Source of the DNA: a virus
Virus record (IMG/VR): IMGVR_UViG_3300017991_005548
Span: 232,328 to 296,327 of that record
DNA: 64,000 bases
Strand: one strand, 5' to 3'
In this document: positions 35,401 to 44,145 of the stretch, piece by piece
Numbering within the stretch: the first letter of the stretch is position 1
How the letters are laid out: each line of letters begins with the position of its first letter
Translations under genes and position numbers: made by a program
The notes under the pieces: generated by a model
What the model saw: only the letters and a program-made list of their open reading frames with translations
Database searches by the model: none
What the model was told of the DNA's origin: nothing

Positions 35401-38400
35401 TGTAGTGTCGTTATGAACTCCTGCCGCATAGTAACTTCCATTGTAGTTATCGTCTCCCGCTAACTCAACACAATAAACTGGCCCAAGATCTATACTTGAT
35501 ATACTTGAACTCGAATCTATAGATGAACTACTTGAACTAAATTGTTCAGAAGAACTGCTAGATGATGAGCTTTCCCCTTTACTTGAACTACTGGACTCAG
35601 ATTTAGAGGACTCAGATTGAGAACTTGATGATTCTGATTGAGATGATTCACTTTGAGACGACGAACTTTCAGATTTGGACGATTCACTCTGACTAGATGA
35701 ACTTTCTGACTGGCTACTTTCTGACTGAGAACTACTGGATTCACTTTGAGATGATTCACTCTTACTACTGCTGGATTCAGATTGAGAGCTACTGGACTCA
35801 GACTGAGAGGACTCTGATTGTGAAGATGAGCTTTCAGACTGAGATGATTCAGATTGACTGCTTGAACTTTCACTTTCTGACGAAGAACTTTCAGATTTAG
35901 ATGAACTAGACTCACTTTGAGAACTTGAGCTTTCAGACTGCGATGATTCACTTTGAGAACTACTTGATTCACTTTGAGATGATTCAGATTGGCTACTTGA
36001 ACTTTCAGACTGAGATGATTCACTTTGAGATGAAGAACTCACTGATTGCGAAGATTCGCTTTGAGATGAAGACGATTTCGATTGAGATGAACTGGATTCT
36101 GACACAGAACTCTCTGACTGAGAACTGCTGGATTCACTTTCTGACGAAGAACTTTCGGATTTTGAACTTGACGATTCTGATTGTGATGACTCTGACTTGG
36201 ACGAACTACTTTCAGACTGACTGCTACTTGACTCACTTTGAGAGGACTCAGATTGAGAACTTGAGCTTTCAGATTGGCTACTTTCAGATTGAGAACTGCT
36301 GGATTCACTTTTAGAGCTTGAACTATTCGATTGTGAACTACTTGATTCAGATTGTGAACTACTTGATTCAGATTGTGAAGACGAACTCTCAGACTGAGAC
36401 GATTCACTTTGTGAACTACTAGACTCAGATTGACTACTCGAACTTTCGCTCTTACTACTACTGCTTTCAGATTTACTACTTTCTGATTCAGATTGGGATG
36501 ACTCAGATTGAGAACTACTTGAATTAGATTGGCTACTCGAACTTTCGCTCTGCGAACTTTCTGATTGTGATGAACTGGATTCGCTCTGGGAACTTTCAGA
36601 TTGTGATGAACTGGACTCAGACTGGGAACTTTCAGATTGTGATGAACTGGACTCAGACTGAGAACTCTCTGATTTACTACTTTCAGATTGAGATGAGGAT
36701 GACTCAGATTGAGATGAACTACTTTCAGATTGAGATGAGGATGACTCACTTTGAGATGAACTTGATTCTGAAAATTGTTCAGAACTTGAACTTGAACTTT
36801 CAGAGAATTTACCAGATGAACTGGATTCAGAATTTCCCCCACTAGACTCAGAGCTTGTGCTTGACGAGAACTGCTCTGAACTGGAACTAGAGTTTGACGA
36901 AAATTGTTCTGAACTACTGGACTCTGATTGAGACGAACTGGACTCTGATTTACTACTGCTAGATTCACTTTGGGAACTTTCAGACTGAGACGATTCAGAT
37001 TCCGAACTACTGGATTCAGATTGTGAAGATTCACTCTGAGAGCTTGAACTTTCAGACTGAGATGACTCACTTTGAGATGAAGACGATTCACTTTTAGACG
37101 AACTACTTTCAGACTGACTACTGCTGGACTCTGATTGAGACGATGAGCTTTCTGATTGCGAACTTTCTGATTGCGATGACTCTGACTGAGATGAACTACT
37201 CTCAGATTGCGAGGATTCACTCTGAGATGATGAAGATTCGCTCTGACTACTGCTAGATTCTGACTGAGATGATTCACTTTGAGACGAAGAACTCTCTGAT
37301 TGCGAAGATTCGCTTTGAGAACTACTAGATTCAGACTGAGAGGACTCTGATTGTGAAGATGAGCTTTCAGACTGAGAGCTACTGGATTCGCTTTGAGATG
37401 AACTTGACTCTGACTGAGAACTACTAGATTCAGACTGACTACTTTCACTTTGAGAACTACTAGATTCAGACTGAGAACTACTAGATTCAGACTGACTACT
37501 TTCACTTTGAGAACTACTAGATTCAGACTGAGAACTACTGGACTCAGACTGAGATGATTCACTTTGAGAAGACTCTGATTGACTACTACTTGATTCAGAT
37601 TTTGACGATGAGCTTTCAGACTGAGATGATTCACTTTGAGATGAACTGGACTCAGATTGAGATGAACTAGATTCACTTTGGGAACTTTCAGATTGAGAAC
37701 TACTAGACTCGCTTTGAGATGAAGAACTCTCTGATTGCGAAGATTCGCTTTGTGAACTGCTTGATTCAGATTGAGAACTACTTGATTCAGACTGAGAACT
37801 ACTTGATTCAGACTGAGAACTCTCAGATTGCGAAGATGAGCTTTCAGACTGAGAACTACTGGATTCAGACTGACTACTTTCACTTTGAGATGAACTTGAT
37901 TCTGACTGAGAGCTACTGGATTCAGATTGAGACGATTCACTCTTACTACTACTGGATTCGCTTTGAGACGATGATGATTCAGACTGACTACTTTCACTTT
38001 GAGAACTACTGGATTCTGATTCTGATGATGAGCTTTCAGACTGTGATGATTCACTCTGAGATGATGACGAGTCAGACTGCGAACTACTAGATTCACTTTG
38101 AGATGATTCAGACTGAGAGGAAGAAGACTCACTTTGAGATGAACTACTTTCAGACTTACTACTGCTTGATTCACTCTGAGAACTTTCCGACTGCGAAGAA
38201 CTAGACTCAGATTCAGATTGTGAGCTTTCAGATAATGATGAACTACTCTCTGACTGAGATGATTCAGATTGAGAAGACTCTGATTGCGAGGAAGAACTTT
38301 CTGATTGGCTACTTGAACTTTCTGATTGTGAAGACTCACTTTGAGATGAACTTGATTCAGATTGAGATGAAGAACTCTCACTAAATAATCCAGATGAGGA

Positions 38401-41400
38401 ACTTGAAGAACTAACTGGGCATTCTCCCCCTTCTATGTTTGGAGCAGGAGCAGTCCCAGTAAGAGTCTCCCATGACAAAGTGTCAGGATCTACCCAAGGA
38501 GAAGTTATAGAAGTTCGATAGTCTTGTATTTCTGGAGATCTTTGTCCCAAACCCCAACGACTATCATTCGTGAAATACAACTCTTTACCATTTGCATTGA
38601 CAAAGTATGTTGTATCATTATGTACTCCTGCTGGATAATACGATCCATCATACGTTGGATCACCTGCAAATTCAGCACAATATGCCGATTGGATATCTAT
38701 ACTTGATACACTCGAACTTGAATCTATAGATGAACTACTTGAACTGAATTGTTCAGATGAACTGCTAGATGATGAGCTTTCCCCTTTGCTTGAACTACTT
38801 GATTCACTTTGAGAACTTGAACTTTCTGATTGAGATGATTCAGACTGCGAAGAACTGGATTCTGATTGAGATGATTCACTTTGACTACTGCTGGATTCAC
38901 TTTGAGAACTCTCAGACTGCGAAGAACTGGATTCTGATTGAGATGATTCAGACTGAGATGACTCTGATTTTGAAGAACTTGATTCCGATTGAGATGATTC
39001 AGACTGTGAAGAACTACTTTCCGACTGTGAAGAACTACTTTCTGACTGTGAAGATTCACTTTGGCTACTTGAACTCTCTGACTGTGAAGATTCACTTTGA
39101 GAAGAAGATGATTCCGATACAGATGATTCTGATTGAGATGAACTACTCTCTGATACAGATGATTCTGATTGAGATGAACTGGATTCAGATTGAGAACTTT
39201 CACTTTTGCTACTAGAGCTTTCAGACTGAGAACTCTCAGATTGAGAAGAGATGGATTGAGATGATTCTGATTGAGAGCTTGAGCTTTCAGAGAATTTTTC
39301 AGACGAACTTGACTCAGATTTTCCTCCACTTGATTCCGAACTTGATTCTGAACTAAATTTCTCAGAGCTACTGGACTCACTTTGAGATGAACTTGATTCG
39401 GATTGACTACTGCTGGATTCACTCTGAGAGCTTGACGATTCTGATTGAGAACTGCTTGATTCAGACTGAGATGATTCTGATTGAGATGAACTTGATTCTG
39501 ATTCAGATGAAGAACTCTCAGATTGTGATGAGCTACTCTCAGATTGACTACTTTCTGACTGAGATGATTCACTTTGAGAAGAACTCGATTCAGATTGACT
39601 ACTACTTGATTCAGATTGAGAACTTGAGCTTTCAGATTGGCTACTCTCAGATTGACTACTGCTTGATTCGGATTGAGACGACTCACTTTGTGAACTGCTC
39701 GACTCAGATCGTGATGAAGAAGACTCGGATTGGCTACTAGAGCTTTCAGACTGAGATGACTCACTCTGACTAGAGGATGATTCTGATTGAGACGAGGAAC
39801 TCTCTGACTGAGAGCTTTCGCTTTGGCTACTGCTTGATTCTGATTGCGATGAGCTACTCTCCGACTGAGAGCTTGAACTTTCTGATTGCGATGACTCGCT
39901 CTGAGACGAACTCGATTCAGATTGACTACTACTTGATTCTGATACAGATGATTCGCTTTGAGAGCTACTGGATTCAGACTGACTACTTGAACTTTCTGAT
40001 TGAGATGAACTTGACTCGGACTGTGAAGACTCGCTCTGAGAACTACTGGATTCTGATTGCGATGAGGAACTCTCAGAGAATCCCTCTGATGAACTTGAAC
40101 TTTCTGATTGTGAAGAGCTACTTTCACTTTGAGAACTTGAACTCTCTGAGAAACCTCCAGATGAACTAGACTCAGATTGTCCTCCACTAGATGAAGAACT
40201 CGAACTTTCTGAAACCCCTTCAGAAGATGAACTCGAACTCAATGAAAATCTTTCTGATGAACTTGAACTCGATGAAAATCTTTCTGATGAACTTGATTCA
40301 GATTTGGAACTCGATGATTCAGACTGACTACTAGAAGAGATGCCTAAGCTCGAAGATGACTCACTTGAAGAAGAAACGCATGGCCCCTTACAAACAGGCA
40401 AGATGTCTCCACTGGTAATAATGCCTGTCATGTCATTGTCCATGGTGATAAAGACATTCAACCCAGCAATTAACTTAATGAATCCCTGTTCTGGACCGCT
40501 ACTGGTTAACAGACATACAGTTTCCCCTTCTACCCAATCATCAATATGACCTGAGACAAACACAAGATCTTTTAGACCAATAACAAGAATCTCAGTAGTT
40601 TCACAACCATCTAAGCTTGAAGAGCTACTTTCCCCTAAGGAACTCTCTGATGATAATGAGAACCCTTGACTCGATGAACTATAGCGTTGAGAACTTTCTG
40701 AACTAGTTGAGCTTGAAGAGTTGCATGGACCCTTACAAACCTTAATGGTATCACCAACATTGACAATACCCATCATCGATTGTTCCATTCTCAAATAAAC
40801 AGCAGGATCAATTAAAAGATTAACTTTACCCTGATATTCTTGACCCCCAATCTCAAGACATATTAATTCATTAAGCACCCATTCATCAAAATAGTTCGAG
40901 ACAAAAACGATATCAGTTCCACCAACTACTTGAGCAACATTCTCTTCGCAAGAACCCATGCTTGATGAGCTACTCGATGAACTGCTAGTGAAACCTAATG
41001 AAGATGATGATTGAGATGATTGGCTAGACTCACTTGAAGATAAACTACTTGATGAATATCCTTCACTTGAAGAAGAACTGCTCGATGAGTATTTCTCAGA
41101 TGAGCTAGAACTCTCCGAATAACCAAGACTTGAAGAAGAACTACTTGAAGAGTATCTTTCAGATGAACTACTTTCTGAGTATCCTTCTGATGAGCTTGAT
41201 GAGCTTGATGAATCTAATGAACTGCTCGAAGAACTGTAACCTTCTGAAGAAGAACTGCTCGAAGAACTGTAAAGTTTATCAAAGTATGGAGTTTCAAGAA
41301 TGTAAATCGTATCACTCTGATTTACGGCGATACCACCAACTCCGCACCAATCATCTGCTCTAGGATAATCTCTGACCAAAGCTGTGTTACCATCTTGGTC

Positions 41401-42294
41401 AACTCTAACCATTCTGCTACCATAGGATTCATCATAATCAATAACATAAACATATCCAGACTGGTTGATATCCATTAAGAAGATATCTAAATACTGTGTT
41501 GTTCCAGTTGGGCCTAATTCAAACCCTCTTGTTCCGCTACCAGAGTAACGAAGTAAATTGAAATTTTTGTCAAGTCTTTTTAGCTTATAGTTCTTGGAAT
41601 CGGCAATAATTAGATCACCACCGTCTCTAATTCCAAGACCGAATGGAGTATTGAGCAACGAATCTGGACCAATGCCTAAAGTATCTCCAGGGACTCCTCC
41701 AATTCCAGCAACAGTTGATACATTATTAATACCATATCGAATGAATCTAATGGCATGATTTAAAGAGTCAGCAATAAATAAATTGCCAGAAGCATCTACG
41801 GCGATATCTCTTGGCTCATTTAGCAACGCATGATCATTGTCATCAATTTCTATGCAATTACCATCTCTGAAACCTGCGGCTCCATATTTATCTCCACAAA
41901 CCAATGAAACTTTTCTGTCAGGGGTAATTCTGCGAATCTGGTTGTTCCCAGTATCAGCAACATAAATATTTCCTGTTGCATCAATAGACAACCCACCAGG
42001 AGTATTAAATAAGGCATCATCAGCATCAACGATTTTATCACCGTTATTTCCAGCAACACCTGGCGTACCTGCAAACAATATAGTTTGACCATCATGAAGA
42101 ACTCTGGTAATAATATTTTGATATGGGTCAGAGATATAAATTGTACCTGAATGGTCAATAATAATCCCAAAAGGATCAGTGCTCCCCTCAGTACTAAAAG
42201 AAAGGTTTGCCGCAACAATTCGCTCTGCAAACCCATATTCATCAATATAGTACTGGTTTTGGATTAATAATCTACTTGTGTCGCACTTGGCCAT
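29464..42294 (-). CDS. Giant 4276-residue Ser/Gln/Glu repeat protein (fibre or adhesin)
   Basis: One uninterrupted frame. Layout by residue: NHL beta-propeller (1-340, blades such as LSIDATGNIYVADTGNNQIRRI); Ser linker; two Cys-bounded domains (449-524 and 564-639, each C...CKGPC); Ser-rich stalk (640-1197); aromatic domain with Y-x-G-x-Y and two Cys (1198-1294); stalk (1295-2266); a second copy (2267-2361); stalk (2362-3587); two short LCDLFTESISS-like modules (3588-3606, 3739-3758); three related 125-residue beta domains (about 3822-4207, each with LEDIDG and TVKGRW-like strands); Ser tail. The stalk repeats the unit SSSSQSES/SQSES with K, E, V, I, N or R variants. Serines use both TCN and AGY codons. 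This resembles serine-rich adhesin stalks; it is probably a very long virion fibre. Confidence 0.85.
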   Translation of the reverse strand: MAKCDTSRLLIQNQYYIDEYGFAERIVAANLSFSTEGSTDPFGIIIDHSGTIYISDPYQNIITRVLHDGQTILFAGTPGVAGNNGDKIVDADDALFNTPGGLSIDATGNIYVADTGNNQIRRITPDRKVSLVCGDKYGAAGFRDGNCIEIDDNDHALLNEPRDIAVDASGNLFIADSLNHAIRFIRYGINNVSTVAGIGGVPGDTLGIGPDSLLNTPFGLGIRDGGDLIIADSKNYKLKRLDKNFNLLRYSGSGTRGFELGPTGTTQYLDIFLMDINQSGYVYVIDYDESYGSRMVRVDQDGNTALVRDYPRADDWCGVGGIAVNQSDTIYILETPYFDKLYSSSSSSSSEGYSSSSSSLDSSSSSSSSEGYSESSSSERYSSSSSSSSLGYSESSSSSEKYSSSSSSSSEGYSSSSLSSSESSQSSQSSSSLGFTSSSSSSSSSMGSCEENVAQVVGGTDIVFVSNYFDEWVLNELICLEIGGQEYQGKVNLLIDPAVYLRMEQSMMGIVNVGDTIKVCKGPCNSSSSTSSESSQRYSSSSQGFSLSSESSLGESSSSSLDGCETTEILVIGLKDLVFVSGHIDDWVEGETVCLLTSSGPEQGFIKLIAGLNVFITMDNDMTGIITSGDILPVCKGPCVSSSSESSSSLGISSSSQSESSSSKSESSSSERFSSSSSSSERFSLSSSSSSEGVSESSSSSSSGGQSESSSSGGFSESSSSQSESSSSQSESSSSSEGFSESSSSQSESSSSQSESSQSESSSSQSESSSSQSESSSSQSESSVSESSSSQSESSSSQSESSQSESSSSQSESSSSQSESSSSQSESSQSESSSSQSESSSSQSESSQSESSSSQSESSSSRSESSSSQSESSQSESSSSQSESSQSESSSSQSESSSSQSESSSSQSESSQSESSQSESSSSQSESSSSESESSSSQSESSQSESSSSQSESSSSQSESSSSQSESSSSQSESSSSEKFSSESSSESSGGKSESSSSEKFSESSSSQSESSQSISSQSESSQSESSSSKSESSQSESSSSQSESSVSESSSSQSESSVSESSSSQSESSQSESSSSQSESSQSESSSSQSESSSSQSESSQSESSSSKSESSQSESSQSESSSSQSESSQSESSSSQSESSQSESSSSQSESSQSESSSSQSESSSSSKGESSSSSSSSEQFSSSSSSIDSSSSVSSIDIQSAYCAEFAGDPTYDGSYYPAGVHNDTTYFVNANGKELYFTNDSRWGLGQRSPEIQDYRTSITSPWVDPDTLSWETLTGTAPAPNIEGGECPVSSSSSSSGLFSESSSSQSESSSSQSESSQSESSSSQSESSSSQSESSQSESSQSESSSSLSESSQSESESSSSQSESSQSESSSSKSESSSSQSESSSSQSESSQSESSSSQSDSSSSQSESSQSESSSSESESSSSQSESSQSESSSSQSESSSSKSESSQSESSSSQSESSSSQSESSQSESSSSQSESSSSQSESSQSESSSSQSESSSSQSESSSSQSESSQSESSSSQSESSSSQSESSQSESSSSQSESSSSQSESSQSESSSSKSESSSSQSESSQSESSQSESSSSQSESSSSQSESSQSESSSSQSESSSSQSESSQSESSSSQSESSSSQSESSSSQSESSSSQSESSQSESSSSQSESSQSESSSSQSESSQSESSSSQSESSSSQSESSQSESSSSQSESSQSESSQSESSSSQSESSSSQSESSSSKSESSSSQSESSQSESSSSQSESSQSESSSSESESSQSESSQSESSSSKSESSSSQSESSSSEQFSSNSSSSSEQFSSSTSSESSGGNSESSSSGKFSESSSSSSEQFSESSSSQSESSSSQSESSSSQSESSSSQSESSKSESSQSESSSSQSESSQSESSSSQSESSQSESSSSQSESSQSESSSSQSNSSSSQSESSQSESESSKSESSSSKSESSSSQSESSSSQSESSQSESSSSQSESSSSQSESSSSQSNSSSSKSESSSSQSESSQSESSSSQSESSQSESSSSQSESSSSKSESSQSESSSSKSESSSSESESSSSQSESSVSESSSSQSKSSSSQSESSQSVSSSSQSESSQSESSSSQSESSQSESSSSQSESSQSESSSSQSESSSSKSESSSSESESSSSQSESSQSESSSSQSESSQSESSSSQSESSSSKSESSQSESSSSQSESSQSESSSSQSESSKSESSSSQSESSQSESSSSQSESSKSESSSSSKGESSSSSSSSEQFSSSSSSIDSSSSISSIDLGPVYCVELAGDDNYNGSYYAAGVHNDTTYYSDGSRFLFFSNISRWTLSTTLEGVSAYNTGITEPWVSPSTETWFVGSGTSPAPNVQNGECPVSSSSSSSGLFSESSSSKSESSSSQSESSSSQSESSSSQSESSSSESESSSSQSESSSSQSESSVSESSQSESSSSQSESSQSESESSSSKSESSQSESSSSESESSSSQSESSSSQSESSQSESSSSESESSSSQSESSSSQSESSSSKSESSSSQSESSSSESESSSSQSESSSSQSESSVSESSSSQSESSSSQSESSQSESSSSQSESSSSQSESSQSESESSSSQSESSVSESSSSQSESSSSQSESSVSESSSSQSESSSSQSESSISESSSSQSESSQSESSSSQSESSSSQSESSSSQSESSSSQSESSSSQSESSSSQSESSSSQSESSSSQSESSSSESESSSSQSESSSSQSKSSSSESESSSSQSESSQSESSVSESSSSQSESSQSESSSSQSESSSSESESSSSQSESSSSQSESSSSQSDSSQSESSSSQSESSQSESSSSQSESSQSESSSSQSESSSSESESSSSQSESSQSESSSSQSESSQSESSSSKSESSSSQSESSSSESESSSSQSESSSSQSESSSSQSESSQSESSSSQSESSSSQSESSQSESSSSQSESSSSKSESSQSESSSSESESSSSQSESSQSESSSSKSESSSSQSESSSSQSESSQSESSSSKSESSSSQSESSSSESESSSSQSESSQSESSVSESSSSQSESSSSQSESSQSESSSSQSESSSSQSESSSSQSESSSSQSESSQSESSSSRSESSSSESESSSSQSESSQSESSSSKSESSSSQSESSQSESSSSQSESSSSQSESSSSQSESSSSQSESSSSQSESSQSESSSSESESSQSESSSSESESSSSKSESSSSQSESSQSESSSSQSESSSSQSESSSSQSESSQSESSSSQSESSVSSSSQSESSSSESESSSSQSESSQSESSSSKSESSQSESSSSKSESSSSQSESSSSQSESSQSESSSSQSESSSSQSESSSSQSESSQSESSSSISESSVSESSSSKSESSQSESSSSKSESSQSESSSSQSESSQSESSSSQSESSSSESESSSSQSESSQSESSSSISESSVSESSSSKSESSQSESSSSQSESSSSKSESSSSQSESSSSQSESSVSSSSKSESSSSQSESSQSESSSSQSESSSSQSESSQSESSSSQSESSSSQSESSKSESSSSQSESSSSQSESSQSESSSSSEGFSESSSSSSEGFSESSSSSSEGFSESSSSQSESSSSESSSSSTENVHYKYLLCDLFTESISSQSESSQSESSQSESSQSESSSSQSESSQSESSSSQSDSSQSESSSSQSESSSSQSDSSQSESSSSQSESSSSQSESSQSESSSSQSESSSSQSESSSSQSESSPSSSSSEGFSESSSSQSESSSSNSSSSSTENVHFRYRHCDEFTESISSESSSSSSTSESSSSQSESSFSESSQSESSSSLSESSSSISESSPSSSSSEGFSSSSSSSSSLECLNCMFVERAVVASDSTTNTTALEDIDGASVDVILVDDAHIMGFMSLSSNNTTNNQEGYFAISINGTDSPVITRYQSSSNDYGSVGVVYRTPSTLPAGTYTVKGRWYTEGGTLSATSITVIAIPMQSCYGNEIPSIYDTVANDTTTSATLEDIDGLTQDLTMQTNHPIFGFLSATTYISGGAAKDITCALNIGGQELPITRFHSSAGDRSSICIASRTGSNFGPGDITVKGRWSVESPVTATGAPFMLTAFGCETNQEEFLPSSQTIVNSDTTTATSIEDIDGSSITLQLNQEGHIFACMTLQTSADVANRDVLFTINIDGTDYGEIRRSHGTANEDGSCSIFVRTENKLPAGTYTIKGRWYTETGTTVTGTNISLSAMATCFEADISSSSSSKDSSSSSSEGFSESSSSESSSSESSSSSEGFSESSSSSSSEGFSESSSSSEAFPDQYCLFGFG
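31535..35205. repeat. Ser/Gln/Glu-coding repeat tract, C-terminal stalk
   Basis: About 3.7 kb of imperfect 15- to 24-bp units coding SSSSQSES and SQSES on the minus strand. A cleaner local tandem of 33 bp occurs at 31583-31681 (three copies, coding SSSSEGFSESS). Copies differ at many third positions and between TCN and AGY serine codons, so the array is old or selected at protein level. Confidence 0.9.
35500..38390. repeat. Ser/Gln/Glu-coding repeat tract, middle stalk
   Basis: About 2.9 kb of the same units, broken only by short variants such as EQFSSSTSSESSGGNSESS at about 36770-36910. It lies between the two copies of the aromatic Cys-containing domain, suggesting that tract plus domain duplicated as a block. 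Confidence 0.88.
38706..40375. repeat. Ser/Gln/Glu-coding repeat tract, N-terminal stalk
   Basis: About 1.7 kb of the same units, with SSSSEGFSESSSS-type modules toward the N-terminal end and an EKFSSESSSESSGGKSESS variant near 39290-39365. Its 3' end (SSSSKGESSSSSSSSEQFSSSSSSIDSSSS) matches the end of the middle tract almost exactly, again indicating block duplication. Confidence 0.88.
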
Positions 42295-42366
42295 AAAAGT
42301 ATTTTCTTGTTATGTTTGTCAGTACAATGTTATTCAAATAAAGTGTCGTCAAACCCTATGGTAAAA

Positions 42367-43203
42367 TCAACTTGATGAGCTTGAAGAGTCAGTTGATTCA
42401 GATGAACTTGAAAAAGAACTGGAACTATCTATGGAACTAGACGAACTTTCTGAAGATATACTAGACATAGATGTACTTGTACTGGCTAACTCAAATTTAT
42501 TTATTCTTTCCACATCATTGCCTCCAACCATGAACGCAAATTCATGAATAGCAACATCTGAAGTAAACTCACCAGCTAACTCCATAAGTATTTTTACTTT
42601 ATCAGCATATACGGATATGTCGGTTAGAGTTTCAATCTGATTGGGTTCAATCCTTTGATAATCCAACGGATCAAGAGAATCATCTCCTGCAACAGAGAAT
42701 CTAACAATTGTATCTTCGCTGATGTCTCCATTGAAGGTTAATAGGATTGTTTCAGGTTTAAAACCTAAGTCAAATGCTTTTGTGTAAAACTTTGTGGAGG
42801 CATTTGATGTTATGTATCTAAGATTTATATTGCGAACTTTGGGGATATAGGTAGTGTCGGTTGTCATTACAGCCATAAACTGTAGATACCTACCATTTTG
42901 CATCCCCAACTCAAAAGTGCTGTTATAGTATGGCCCAAACCATTTTTCGTTTGTAAGGGCTTTATTCGCTGATCTGACAAAGAAGCCAACATTCAGTTCA
43001 TTCTGATCCCCTTCCCATGTTGCGTCAAGCCATCTTACAAATCCATCATCTGCAATAATATTGTCAGAAATAAAAACGCCTGTAAGCCTATCTATTGGCT
43101 GGATGGCTGTAGGTTTAACGCCTAAGTAATTGAAAGCAACACTGTTGATTCCTGGTATGTTCGCTTGTACAACGTTTGCATTGTTAATATTGATCAGAGC
43201 CAT
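42367..43203 (-). CDS. Structural protein with Ser-rich C-terminal tail
   Basis: The 278 residues are a beta-rich globular part (1-240) followed by a tail of about 40 Ser-dominated residues ending in a run of Ser directly before TGA. The globular part has no enzyme motif; strands such as FYTKAFDLGFKPETILLTFNGD and VRFSVAGDDSLD suggest a sandwich fold, as in tail accessory proteins. The tail composition matches the stalks of the neighbouring giant protein, so it may dock onto or co-assemble with it. GAGG lies ahead of the ATG, which overlaps the upstream gene by 20 bp. Confidence 0.72.
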   Translation of the reverse strand: MALININNANVVQANIPGINSVAFNYLGVKPTAIQPIDRLTGVFISDNIIADDGFVRWLDATWEGDQNELNVGFFVRSANKALTNEKWFGPYYNSTFELGMQNGRYLQFMAVMTTDTTYIPKVRNINLRYITSNASTKFYTKAFDLGFKPETILLTFNGDISEDTIVRFSVAGDDSLDPLDYQRIEPNQIETLTDISVYADKVKILMELAGEFTSDVAIHEFAFMVGGNDVERINKFELASTSTSMSSISSESSSSSIDSSSSFSSSSESTDSSSSSS

Positions 43204-43663
43204 GTTCGTCCTCTTTATTTTCTAGAACAAAGTCGGAAAACTCTTCCTTCCAAGGCCCATAATAACCATGTTGTACTGCTAGTCTTTTGGCATCCCGAAC
43301 GGTATACCTATGAATATTTTCTTCTTTAAAGGTAATTTCTGGTTTTCCACTTTGAAATGAATCAGCCGTTGGCATATTCACTAATCCACCTAATAAATAA
43401 TAATCCCATTTCTTATATGTTTCTTGATTTCTTGAAGTGTCAATTACAGTATCGCCATCTTCAACCCATGCATGGCCAAACTGAACACCTGCCAAAGGCC
43501 CCATTAATGGTCGGATTATTGCATGAACCAATATCAGATCATCTCTCCCTTTCATTACACCTTCTTCGAAAATGTAATTAAACGCTTGGGTAAAGCAGTC
43601 GCCACCTTTATTTTCTTCAGGGATGTGGTCGTACTTTTCTTGGGATTCTTTGTACCAATTCAT
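43184..43663 (-). CDS. Putative Cys/His/Asp hydrolase-like phage protein
   Basis: This 159-residue protein begins MNWYKESQE, the recurrent motif of this window. It then shows GGDCFTQAFNYIF, LVHAIIRPLMGPLAGVQFGHAWVE and DTVIDTS: a Cys in a helix start, a His in a strand and an Asp in the next strand, the order found in papain-like and transglutaminase-like enzymes. The segments around LVHA...G-x-F-GHAWVE-x-GDTVIDTS recall a small family common in phage genomes. Catalysis is inferred, not shown. No clear ribosome site precedes the ATG; the upstream gene stops 4 bp away, so coupling is likely. Confidence 0.68.
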   Translation of the reverse strand: MNWYKESQEKYDHIPEENKGGDCFTQAFNYIFEEGVMKGRDDLILVHAIIRPLMGPLAGVQFGHAWVEDGDTVIDTSRNQETYKKWDYYLLGGLVNMPTADSFQSGKPEITFKEENIHRYTVRDAKRLAVQHGYYGPWKEEFSDFVLENKEDEHGSDQY

Positions 43664-43666
43664 TAT

Positions 43667-44029
43667 TTATTCTAGGGTTAGTAAATATTTCAGGATATTG
43701 AGTTCTTTTACCATCTCATCACGAATTGCAAGAAGATCTACATCTTCTTCTGAGGCAAATTCATTAATTCCATTTGATAAGAAATCAATGTGCTCATTGG
43801 CAAAGCCGTTGACATTATCATCATCAATATTCATGATTTGAGGTTGAGAAACAATTTTAATCCTGCCATTCTTTCCCTGATAAGCTTCTATGAATTCATC
43901 TACATAGTCTTCAAGATTTTCGTAAATCTTCTCGTAAGCTATATGCCTGGCATAACTTTCAGTTTGCCAATGAAGAATCCTTAGTTGACTGAGCATTTCG
44001 GTGAATATACAGATCAGATCTTTTTCCAT
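43667..44029 (-). CDS. Dps/ferritin-like or DUF5856-like helical protein
   Basis: A 120-residue all-helical protein. The N-terminal helix has LRILHWQTESYARHIAYEKIYENL followed by DEFIEAYQGK, a pattern (LHWQT-x-SYA-x-H, then D-x-F-x-E-x-Y-x-G) seen in small phage proteins related to the Dps/ferritin-like bundle. The His, Asp and Glu positions of that pattern could bind metal. The subunit is shorter than bacterial Dps, so it may be only structurally related. GGAGAG precedes the ATG. It is the first gene of the minus-strand fibre operon and has a 16-bp inverted element upstream (44057-44072). Confidence 0.7.
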   Translation of the reverse strand: MEKDLICIFTEMLSQLRILHWQTESYARHIAYEKIYENLEDYVDEFIEAYQGKNGRIKIVSQPQIMNIDDDNVNGFANEHIDFLSNGINEFASEEDVDLLAIRDEMVKELNILKYLLTLE

Positions 44030-44056
44030 AACAATCTCTCCAAAAAAAACTTGATT

Positions 44057-44072
44057 CTAGAATTTATTCTAG
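44057..44072. promoter_or_regulatory. Inverted element CTAGAAT-N2-ATTCTAG, copy 1
   Basis: CTAGAATTTATTCTAG forms perfect 7-bp inverted arms around two bases, 27 bp upstream of the ATG at 44029 in the 110-bp divergent gap between the helical-bundle gene and the lipoprotein gene. The same element occurs at 63306-63321 upstream of another minus-strand gene. Operator or promoter element is the best guess. Confidence 0.55.
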
Positions 44073-44145
44073 CTCCAGGTTCGATTCTCCTATAGAACAG
44101 GTTTTTTTAAGCAAAAAAATGAATCATTAGAACAAAAGGATGAGT

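Noticed and set aside
31535-40375. Regular short repeats resembling a CRISPR array
   Set aside because: Units are imperfect, have no constant spacers, keep one open reading frame and code Ser/Gln/Glu repeats; no cas genes are present.
42340-42360. TTGACG on the minus strand as -35 for the giant gene
   Set aside because: At 17-bp spacing the -10 position reads CATTGT, a poor match; insufficient to call a promoter.
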